Shown: positions 6,919 through 13,254 of the stretch, one piece after another
How positions within the stretch are numbered: the first letter of the stretch is position 1
Layout: each line of letters starts with the position of its first letter
Assembly (NCBI GenBank): GCA_043738095.1
Contig: JAYSZI010000080.1
Location: 1-14,832, forward strand
DNA: 14,832 nt
Direction of reading: 5' to 3'
From: Lysobacter_K sp043738095
GTDB taxonomy: Bacteria > Pseudomonadota > Gammaproteobacteria > Xanthomonadales > Xanthomonadaceae
Program-made: the position numbers and the translations under genes
The notes under the pieces: generated by a model
Seen by the model: the letters and a program-made list of their open reading frames with translations, nothing else
Told to the model about the DNA's origin: nothing
Database searches by the model: none

Positions 6919-9117
6919 ATGAACGCGTCGCCTTCTTCTTCTGTGTTGCTGGACGTGTCCGCGGTGCTGGCCTTGCCGGCGGCGCTGGCGATCACGCCCC
7001 CCTTGCGCCAGCGGTTACTGTTGGCGAGTGGGGAGGCCTCGGTCCTCGGCGTAGCAGTCGCATCCGACGCCGGGCCGGTGGTGGCGGCGCTGCTGGACTC
7101 ACTCGCGCTGCTCGGTGCCGACAGCGATACCGTGGCCGCCGCGATCCTGCACACCTACCCGTCGCTGGCGGCGCGCATGGGCCGGTCGCTGGACCAGGAG
7201 TTCCCCGCAGTGGCTGCGCTGCTCGATGGCCAACGCGCCGCCGAACAGGTCTGGGCGCTGCATGCCGAACACGGTGGCCGCACCGGCAGCGAGGGTCTAC
7301 GCCGGCTGCTGCTCGCGATCGTGCGCGACCTGCGGGTGGTGCCGATCCTGCTGGCGCGGCAATTGGGGCGCATGCGCCACGCTGAGCTGCTGAGCGACGA
7401 GCCGCGCCGCGCTTTGGCTGCGCTGACGCGCGACATCCACGCGCCGCTCGCCAACCGTCTGGGCATCTGGCAACTGAAATGGGAACTCGAAGACCTCGCG
7501 TTCCGCTACCTGGAACCGGCGACCTACCAGAAGATCGCGCGCCTGCTCGACGAGAAGCGCGGCGATCGCGAGCGCTACATCGAGCAGGTCAAGCGCACGC
7601 TGCGCGAAGCGTTGGCGGCGCAGGGCGTCAACGCCGACGTCGCCGGCCGGCCGAAGCACATTTTCAGCATCTGGAAAAAGATGCAGCGCAAGGATGTGCC
7701 GATCGGAGAACTTTATGACTTGCGCGCGGTGCGGGTGCTGGTCGATGACGTCGGCCAGTGCTACACCGCGCTCGGCGTCGTGCACGCGACCTGGACGCCG
7801 GTGCCGAGCGAATTCGACGACTACATCGCGCGACCCAAGCGCAACGACTACCGCTCGCTGCACACCGCGGTGATCGGGCCCGAAGGCAAGACCCTGGAAG
7901 TGCAGATCCGTACGCAGGACATGCATCGGCAATCCGAACTCGGCGTCGCCGCGCACTGGCGCTACAAGGAGGGCGGTGGCGGCCCGTCGGCGAGCTCGGG
8001 GCAGGCGTCGGCCGCGTTCGATCGCAAGATCGCCTGGATGCGCAAGTTGCTGGAGACCTCCGGCGATGGTGCGCGCGACGGCGAAGACACTTTGGCCGGC
8101 GAGTTCGACACGGAACTGCTTGAGGACCGCGTCTATGTGCTGACGCCCAAGGGCGAGGTGATCGACCTGCCCGCCGGGGCGACCCCGCTAGACTTCGCGT
8201 ACCGCGTGCACACCGAGGTCGGCCATCGCTGCCGCGGTGCGAAGGTCGACGGCCGCATCGTGCCGCTCGACCACAAGCTGCACAGTGGCGACCGCGTCGA
8301 GATCATGACCGCCAAAACCGGCGAGCCACGCCGCGACTGGCTGATCGCGGCCAATGGCTTCCTCGCCAGCAGCCGCTCGCGCGAGAAGGTGCGCAACTGG
8401 TTCCACCGCCTGGACCGCGCGCGCAACGTGCAGGCCGGACGCGAGATGCTCGACAAGGAGCTGCGCCGGCTGGGTTTGCTCGGTGCCGACCTCGCTGCGG
8501 CGCGCGAAAAATTCCACGCCGCGAGCGATGAAGATCTGCAGGTGCAGGTCGCCCTTGGAGACGTCGGCCCGCATCAGATCGGCCGCGTGCTGCTCGAGCA
8601 TGAACGCGCCGCCTCGGCGCCGCCCGCCACCACGCACGCGGTCACTAGCGCGCCGCCGCGCGCGCCGAGCAAGTGGGCTGACTTCACCGTCGAAGGGGTG
8701 GGCAATCTGCTGGTGCAGCTAGCGCGTTGCTGCCAACCACTGCCGGGGGAATCGATCGCCGGTTACCTGACCCGTGGTCGCGGCGTCAGCGTGCACCGCC
8801 CGGATTGCGTCGCGTTCCAGCGCCTGGCCGCGACCCAGCCGCAACGCGTGCTGCCGGTCGAATGGGGCCGCGCTGGCAGCGGTTATGAGGTCGATGTCGA
8901 GCTGCTCGCGCTGGATCGCAAATGGTTGCTTAGGGAAGTGACCAACACCATCGCCCAAGGCAATGCCCACATCACCTGCATCAACAGCGAGCACCAGCGC
9001 AATGGCGCGCGGGTGCGGCTGCGCCTGCGGCTGCGCGTGGTCGATTACGGCCAGCTGTCGAGCCTACTGGGCAGGCTCGCTGCGCTGCCTGGTGTGGAGC
9101 AGGCACACCGCAGTTGA
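6919..9117 (+). CDS. relA: (p)ppGpp synthetase RelA
   Basis: RelA makes (p)ppGpp from ATP and GTP/GDP when uncharged tRNA stalls ribosomes, triggering the stringent response. This protein has 732 residues, close to E. coli RelA (744). The N-terminal hydrolase-like domain is degenerate: the HD pair of SpoT/Rel is H79-T80 here. The synthetase domain (about 240-350) has RPKHIFSIWKKM (244-255), YDLRAVRVL (266-274) and EVQIRT (327-332). The EFDD stretch (298-301) is the acidic ExDD form typical of monofunctional RelA, as opposed to RxKD of SpoT/Rel. TGS covers about 404-464, a helical region follows, then the conserved-cysteine region (LARCCQPLPG, 601-610, to C630) and an ACT-type domain (about 655-730). 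A short GGGGPSASSGQASAA insertion (352-366) is discussed separately. The ATG at 6919 lacks a clear Shine-Dalgarno. A TPR-like gene follows 102 bases downstream. Confidence 0.96.
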   Translation: MNASPSSSVLLDVSAVLALPAALAITPPLRQRLLLASGEASVLGVAVASDAGPVVAALLDSLALLGADSDTVAAAILHTYPSLAARMGRSLDQEFPAVAALLDGQRAAEQVWALHAEHGGRTGSEGLRRLLLAIVRDLRVVPILLARQLGRMRHAELLSDEPRRALAALTRDIHAPLANRLGIWQLKWELEDLAFRYLEPATYQKIARLLDEKRGDRERYIEQVKRTLREALAAQGVNADVAGRPKHIFSIWKKMQRKDVPIGELYDLRAVRVLVDDVGQCYTALGVVHATWTPVPSEFDDYIARPKRNDYRSLHTAVIGPEGKTLEVQIRTQDMHRQSELGVAAHWRYKEGGGGPSASSGQASAAFDRKIAWMRKLLETSGDGARDGEDTLAGEFDTELLEDRVYVLTPKGEVIDLPAGATPLDFAYRVHTEVGHRCRGAKVDGRIVPLDHKLHSGDRVEIMTAKTGEPRRDWLIAANGFLASSRSREKVRNWFHRLDRARNVQAGREMLDKELRRLGLLGADLAAAREKFHAASDEDLQVQVALGDVGPHQIGRVLLEHERAASAPPATTHAVTSAPPRAPSKWADFTVEGVGNLLVQLARCCQPLPGESIAGYLTRGRGVSVHRPDCVAFQRLAATQPQRVLPVEWGRAGSGYEVDVELLALDRKWLLREVTNTIAQGNAHITCINSEHQRNGARVRLRLRLRVVDYGQLSSLLGRLAALPGVEQAHRS
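7983..8012 (+). repeat. Short palindrome-bearing insertion in relA linker, possible dispersed-repeat fossil
   Basis: Within the variable linker between synthetase and TGS domains, the DNA encodes GPSASSGQASA and is centred on the palindrome CGAGCTCG (7991-7998). From memory, the peptide STSSGQAS and its DNA recur in many proteobacterial proteins as translated dispersed palindromic elements. This copy would be a GC-drifted version. Homologous RelA proteins have a Gly/Ala/Ser-rich linker here anyway, so convergence is possible. Confidence 0.35.
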
Positions 9118-9132
9118 CGCCGCGCTGCCTAG

Positions 9133-9150
9133 CCACGCTATCGCGCGTGG
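9133..9150 (+). terminator. Stem-loop just after relA
   Basis: CCACGC pairs perfectly with GCGTGG around a six-base loop, beginning 16 bases after the relA stop. There is no T-run, so intrinsic termination would be weak. Its position still suggests an mRNA 3'-end structure separating relA from the TPR gene. Confidence 0.4.
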
Positions 9151-9177
9151 GGTGGTGACGAAATGGGCAGCCCGCTG

Positions 9178-9209
9178 TTGACGCTGCGCTCCGTGCCCAC
9201 GGCTATGCT
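9178..9209 (+). promoter_or_regulatory. Candidate promoter for the TPR-like gene
   Basis: TTGACG (9178-9183) matches a -35 and TATGCT (9204-9209) matches a -10, but the 20-base spacer is longer than the usual 16-18. The -10 ends 10 bases before the ATG, so transcription would start about 2-4 bases upstream of it, giving a nearly leaderless message. There is no Shine-Dalgarno, which fits that reading. Confidence 0.4.
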
Positions 9210-9219
9210 GGCGTGAGTA

Positions 9220-10836
9220 ATGCGCGAGCCACCTAACTCCCCTGCCAAGACCGATCCGCGCGACCAGCGCGGACTCCGCCTGGGCGTCGAGCCCACGCAG
9301 AATCGTTGGAATAGGGTGCGCTTCGGCCAGCACGGTGGCGAGCGGGTCGAGAGCCACGCGCGCGACACTGCCCGAGTCGGCCGCTATTGGCTCCCCTGGG
9401 CCGCGCTCGCGATCACCGCGTTGCTGGTGCTGCTGGTGGTCCGCCAGCCATTATCGGATCGACTGTGGCCCGAGACCCGCGCCCAGCAACTTCGCGCGGA
9501 GGCAGCGCAGGCGCTGGCGCAAGGCAAGCTGACCGCTAGCGACGGCCACGGCGCGCGCGAACTGTACGAAGCGGCGCTCGCGCTCGATCCCGATCGCACC
9601 GATGCGCGCGCCGGGCTGGCCCGGGTCGGTCAGGCTGCGTTGGCGCAGGGGTGGCGCGCGCTCGTCGAGCGGCGATACCCCGATGCCCATCGAGCGCTGA
9701 TCTTGGCGCGCGAACTGGCGGTGCCGGCAACGCAAGTGGATGCGTTCACTGTGGCGCTGCGCGAGCGCGAAGCCGCCGAAGCCGGGATCGGGCGCCTGCT
9801 TGAGCAGGCCGTCGCCGCGCGCACGTTGGGCAATCTGGATAACGACGACGACAGCGCGCTGCGCCTGTATCAGCGCGTGCTAGCGCTGGTACCCAGCCAC
9901 ACGCAGGCGCTGGAGGGCCGCGAAGACACGCTCGCCGACATGCTGGAACAAGCACAGTGGGCGTTGGCAAGCGGGGGGCTGCTCCAATCCGCCCAGATCG
10001 TCGGCCGCGTGCGTGAAGCCGACCCGGGGCATGCTGGCCTGCCGGCGACGCTCGCCGATCTGGTCCAGGCCAAGGAGCAGCACCGCCGACGCGCCGATGC
10101 CGACCTGCGACGGGGCCGTCTGCCGCGCGCGCGCGACGGCTATCGCGCGGTGCTCGCGGTGGATCCCGACGATGCCGAGGCCATGCGCGGGCTGGCGCGG
10201 CTGGCGACCGCCTACGCTGCGCGCAGCGAAGGCTTGGCGGCAAATTTCCGCTTCGACGAGGCCGCTACCGCCTTGCGCCAGGCGCAGGCCATCAGCCCCG
10301 ATGTACCCGCAATCGCCGAGGCGCAGCAGCACCTAGCCCGCGCGCGCCAGAGCCAGGCGCGGATGAGCAACAAGCTGTCCCCCGTGCAACGCCAGCGCCG
10401 GCTACGGCAATGGCTACAACAAGCTGCCGCCGCCGAGGCGCGCGGCGACCTGCTCACGCCGCCTGGCGACAGCGCGTTCGACAAGCTGCGCGCAGCGCGC
10501 GCGATCGCGCCACGCGATGCACGCGTGCTTCAGGCCTCGGCGCGGTTGCTGCCGGCAGTCAAGGCGTGCTTTGAGAAGGAGTTGCGTGGCAATCGCCTCA
10601 ACCGCGCCAGCGCATGCTTGGACGCGCGTTACGTGCTCGAGGGCAAGAGCGCGGCCCTCAATGAGTCACGGCGGCGCTTGGCGCAGCGTTGGATCGCGGT
10701 CGGTGACGAGCGTTTGGGCGCGGGCGAACTACAGGCAGCGCAAACGGCGTTGGCTTCGGCGCGGGCGCTGGACCCCGGTGTGTCGGGCCTGGATGAGTTC
10801 GCCGAGCGACTGCGCGCGGCTGCAGTGGCGGACTGA
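9220..10836 (+). CDS. Membrane-anchored TPR-like repeat protein, unknown function
   Basis: The encoded protein has 538 residues. A hydrophilic, Arg-rich N-terminus (1-55) is followed by one hydrophobic helix (about 56-75, GRYWLPWAALAITALLVLLV), which predicts a single-pass inner-membrane protein with its bulk in the periplasm. From about 85 to the end it is almost all helix, with TPR-like units at roughly 93-130 (ending YEAALALDPDRTDARAGLA), 190-232, 292-328 (RARDGYRAVLAVDPDDAEAMRGLA), 330-375, 415-445 and 488-528. Each has the GxLxxAxxxYxxxLxLxP pattern. Such proteins usually act as scaffolds; no enzymatic motif is seen. An in-frame TGA lies two codons before the ATG, so 9220 is the most upstream start. 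It follows relA by 102 bases with its own candidate promoter, so any tie to the stringent response is only positional. C450 and C467 might pair. Confidence 0.8.
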   Translation: MREPPNSPAKTDPRDQRGLRLGVEPTQNRWNRVRFGQHGGERVESHARDTARVGRYWLPWAALAITALLVLLVVRQPLSDRLWPETRAQQLRAEAAQALAQGKLTASDGHGARELYEAALALDPDRTDARAGLARVGQAALAQGWRALVERRYPDAHRALILARELAVPATQVDAFTVALREREAAEAGIGRLLEQAVAARTLGNLDNDDDSALRLYQRVLALVPSHTQALEGREDTLADMLEQAQWALASGGLLQSAQIVGRVREADPGHAGLPATLADLVQAKEQHRRRADADLRRGRLPRARDGYRAVLAVDPDDAEAMRGLARLATAYAARSEGLAANFRFDEAATALRQAQAISPDVPAIAEAQQHLARARQSQARMSNKLSPVQRQRRLRQWLQQAAAAEARGDLLTPPGDSAFDKLRAARAIAPRDARVLQASARLLPAVKACFEKELRGNRLNRASACLDARYVLEGKSAALNESRRRLAQRWIAVGDERLGAGELQAAQTALASARALDPGVSGLDEFAERLRAAAVAD

Positions 10837-10859
10837 CGGATCGTTTGGCGAGGTCTTAC

Positions 10860-10891
10860 CTAGTCGTCGCGGAGACCCGGCTAGTTATTCC
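10860..10891 (+). terminator. Candidate intrinsic terminator of the TPR-like gene
   Basis: CTAGTCG (10860-10866) pairs with CGGCTAG (10878-10884), seven pairs including one G-T wobble. It is followed by TTATTCC, the only T-rich tail in this gap. It lies 24 bases after the stop codon. The loop is rather large (11 bases). Confidence 0.42.
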
Positions 10892-10898
10892 TCGGACG

Positions 10899-10950
10899 CG
10901 GGTTGAAACCCGACACCACAGCATCGGGACAGCTGACGGACCGGCCGTCA
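10899..10950 (-). terminator. Two stem-loops at the 3' end of the glycosyltransferase gene
   Basis: CGGGTT/AACCCG at 10899-10912 and TGACGG/CCGTCA at 10934-10950 are short perfect stems in the 154-base convergent gap. Transcripts from the glycosyltransferase gene reach 10934-10950 first, about 40 bases past its stop. Neither stem has a T-run on the minus strand, so the terminator role is tentative. Confidence 0.3.
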
Positions 10951-10990
10951 CGGGTCACGTAGCGCAACCTGCCCGCCCAGGCACGCCGTA

Positions 10991-13102
10991 TTACAACGCT
11001 TGGCCGTCGCCCAGCAGCACCCGCCGCACCACGTCCCGACCCGCATCCAGCGAGAAGTGCTGCTGCAGGTTGATCCGGCCGTTGTCGACCAGCCGTTGCC
11101 ACAGCGAGGCATCGTCGTACAGGCGAACCACGGCGTCGGCGAATGCATCGGCCTCGTCGGCGACCAGCACGTTGTCACCGTCGTCCAAGTACATCCCTTC
11201 GCAGGCGCAGCTGGTGGCGACCACGGGCTGGCCGTGCGCCATGCTCAGGTTGATCTTGCCCTTGACGCCGGCACCGAAGCGCAGCGGCGCCACCGCGATC
11301 CGGGCGCCGTCCATGTACGGCGCCAGATCGGCGACGTACCCGTGAATTTCGACGCCGGGCTGTTCGGCCAGCGCCGCGATCGCGGCGGGCACGTCGCTGC
11401 CGATGCAATGGAAGCGCACGTCCGGCAACCGCGCCCGGATCCGCGGAAAAACCTCGGTGACAAACCACTGCACTGCATCGACATTCGGCGGATGACGGAA
11501 CCCGCCGACGAACACCAGATCGTGGCGCTGCGCGAACGGCAGGCCCGTGCCCGCGAGCTGATGCAGGTTGGAGAGAATCTCGACGTTCGCTTGCGGCGCA
11601 TCCTGCGCGAGCAGCGCGCGTTCGACGTCGCTCACCACGAGCGTGGCGTCCACTCGGGCGATCAGGTCCAGTTCGAGCGCGCGTGTGCGCTCGGCGTCGC
11701 GCGTCTGCGCTGCGTCGCCGGAAACCTGTGCGCCCCGGCGCTCGCGCAGGTAGTGCAGATCGACGGTGTCGAACACGATCCGCGCCCGCGGTGCATGTTG
11801 GCGCAGTAGCGGCAGCAATTCGCGCATGACGTAGTGACGGCAGGCGACGACCGTGTCAAAACGCGACCCCTGAGCGCGCAGCCAGGCCGGCACGTGTCGC
11901 ACGAAGGGCGGATACCAGACCTCGACACCGAGTTGCTGCAATGCTCGGGTGTAGGCACCATCGTGGCCACCGTCGGCCGGCAAGAACACCACGTGCGCGC
12001 CTTCTTCGCGCAGCACGCGCATCACGTTCACCAGCCGCAGCGAGGCCGAGTCGCGATCGGGCCGTGGCGTGGTGGTGTCGATGATCAGCACGGTTTTCTG
12101 ACCGACGCCCAGCGCGTCCGTCGCCGTCGAATTGGATGAGTATTGCGCCAGCACGCTTGCCCACTTGCTGGCGAAGACCTCGCGGTTTCGCACTTGGTAC
12201 GCCTTGACGCCATGGTCGAGCTGAGTACCGGCGGTGACCCCTTCCAGATGGACTACGCGCGCGGCAGGCTGGTACAGCACCTTGAGGCCGCTGGCGCGAA
12301 CCGCAAACGCAAGATCGGTGTCCTCGAAGTAGGCCGGGGCATAGCGGCTGTCGAACCCGCCGAGCTGCTCGAACACAGCGCGCGGTAGCGCGATCGCGGC
12401 ACCTGAGCAGTAATCGGCTTCGCGCACGAACGAATAGCGTGGGTGGTCCGGCGACTCGAAGCGGCCGTAGTTGCTGGCGTTGCCGTCGGCGAACACGATG
12501 CCGCCGGCCTCTTGCAGGCGCCCGTCGGGATAGACCAGTTGCGCGCCGACCAGGCCGGTGCCCGGATTCGAATCGAACGTACCCAATAACGTGTCGAGCC
12601 AGCCCGGCTGGGGCAGCGTGTCGTTGTTGAGGAACACCACGACCTTGCCGCGCGCGAGTGCCGCACCATCGTTGCAGGCGGCAATGAATCCGCCGTTGTG
12701 CGCACGTCGGTGGTAGCGCAAGCCGGTCACTTGCTGCAGGCACGCCTGGGTATCGTCGCTGGAGCCGTCGTCGATAACGATCAGTTCGATCGCGGCCTGG
12801 GGTGGGTGCGCCGCGATGGCGCGCAGGCAAGCCATCGTGTGCGCAAACTGGTTGAACACCGGGATCACGAGGCTCGCGCGCGGGGCATCGGCGGCGGGCA
12901 CCGCGAACGGCGTGAACGGCGCGGCCGCGGGCAAATACAGCGCCGGCCGCTGCGAGGCGGGGACCGGACGCAATTGTTTCAGCACCCGCTGCCACGACGC
13001 GCGCCACCCGCGCGTGCGCAGGCTGGTCATGCCGCGTCGGAAAAGACCCGCCGCGCGGTCGAGCAAGAACCGCAGGTCGCCCACAGCCACGGTCACGCCC
13101 AC
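10991..13102 (-). CDS. Two-domain glycosyltransferase: GT2 fused to GT-B (GT4-like)
   Basis: The protein has 703 residues from a GTG at 13102. The GT2 (GT-A) domain has SLVIPVFNQF (77-86), ELIVIDDGSSDDT (106-118), the metal-binding FLNND (157-161) and YFEDTDLAFAVRASG (258-272), typical of rhamnosyl/O-antigen-type transferases. After a linker, the GT-B half starts with KTVLIIDTTTPRPDRDSASLR (336-356). Its C-terminal lobe has DLVFVGGFRHPPNVDA (528-543) and LRFGAGVKGKINLSMAHGQPVVAT (607-630). No membrane helix is seen; it probably acts at the cytoplasmic face in surface polysaccharide assembly. The acceptor is unknown and no other polysaccharide gene is nearby. The start is uncertain: an ATG at 13243 would add 47 residues, but those codons have many A/T third positions, unlike the rest, and overlap two hairpins and the likely mrcB promoter. 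Other starts include ATG 13030. Confidence 0.88.
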   Translation of the reverse strand: MGVTVAVGDLRFLLDRAAGLFRRGMTSLRTRGWRASWQRVLKQLRPVPASQRPALYLPAAAPFTPFAVPAADAPRASLVIPVFNQFAHTMACLRAIAAHPPQAAIELIVIDDGSSDDTQACLQQVTGLRYHRRAHNGGFIAACNDGAALARGKVVVFLNNDTLPQPGWLDTLLGTFDSNPGTGLVGAQLVYPDGRLQEAGGIVFADGNASNYGRFESPDHPRYSFVREADYCSGAAIALPRAVFEQLGGFDSRYAPAYFEDTDLAFAVRASGLKVLYQPAARVVHLEGVTAGTQLDHGVKAYQVRNREVFASKWASVLAQYSSNSTATDALGVGQKTVLIIDTTTPRPDRDSASLRLVNVMRVLREEGAHVVFLPADGGHDGAYTRALQQLGVEVWYPPFVRHVPAWLRAQGSRFDTVVACRHYVMRELLPLLRQHAPRARIVFDTVDLHYLRERRGAQVSGDAAQTRDAERTRALELDLIARVDATLVVSDVERALLAQDAPQANVEILSNLHQLAGTGLPFAQRHDLVFVGGFRHPPNVDAVQWFVTEVFPRIRARLPDVRFHCIGSDVPAAIAALAEQPGVEIHGYVADLAPYMDGARIAVAPLRFGAGVKGKINLSMAHGQPVVATSCACEGMYLDDGDNVLVADEADAFADAVVRLYDDASLWQRLVDNGRINLQQHFSLDAGRDVVRRVLLGDGQAL

Positions 13103-13147
13103 GCCGTCGTCTTGCTCATAAAACTCCAGGTACCGGGAAGGACTGCC

Positions 13148-13193
13148 GTTCTGAACTGCATCAGAACTCCGCGAAGCGTCCCCGTGGGGGCGC
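13148..13193. promoter_or_regulatory. Two adjacent inverted repeats between glycosyltransferase and mrcB
   Basis: GTTCTGA/TCAGAAC (13148-13167, six-base spacer) is a perfect 7-bp inverted repeat of operator-like form. Eight bases further, GCGTCCC/GGGGCGC (13176-13193) forms a 7-bp stem with one wobble and a CGTG loop. Both fall in the stretch where third-position GC is low. They are therefore probably regulatory or leader structure rather than protein code. The regulator is unknown. Confidence 0.4.
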
Positions 13194-13204
13194 CCGAGCC
13201 GGCT

Positions 13205-13214
13205 GCGATAGACT
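13205..13214 (+). promoter_or_regulatory. Possible extended -10 (TGCGATAGACT region) for mrcB
   Basis: TAGACT at 13209-13214, preceded by TGC, resembles an extended -10 and would give mrcB a leader of about 35 bases before its GTG. No matching -35 is evident and no Shine-Dalgarno precedes the GTG, so the call is weak. Confidence 0.25.
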
Positions 13215-13254
13215 CGCATCCACTTTGGGCGCAGCCCTGTCATTGTCTCATCCC

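Noticed and set aside
6979..7180. Loss of the HD residues in the RelA N-terminal domain considered as a defect
   Set aside because: Monofunctional RelA proteins normally have an inactive hydrolase domain, and the ExDD synthetase motif supports this class. It is therefore expected, not degenerate.
9000..9045. Repeated CTGCG triplet-like run in relA encoding RLRLRLR
   Set aside because: It is a short alternating Arg/Leu beta-strand within the ACT-type domain, plausible as a normal amphipathic strand with GC-rich codons.
10465..10500. GDSAFDKLRAARA in the TPR protein as a second dispersed-repeat insertion (compare PFDKLRANG-type peptides)
   Set aside because: The segment fits the helix of a TPR-like unit followed by AIAPRDARVLQA, and the DNA lacks a clear palindrome, so a normal repeat unit explains it better.
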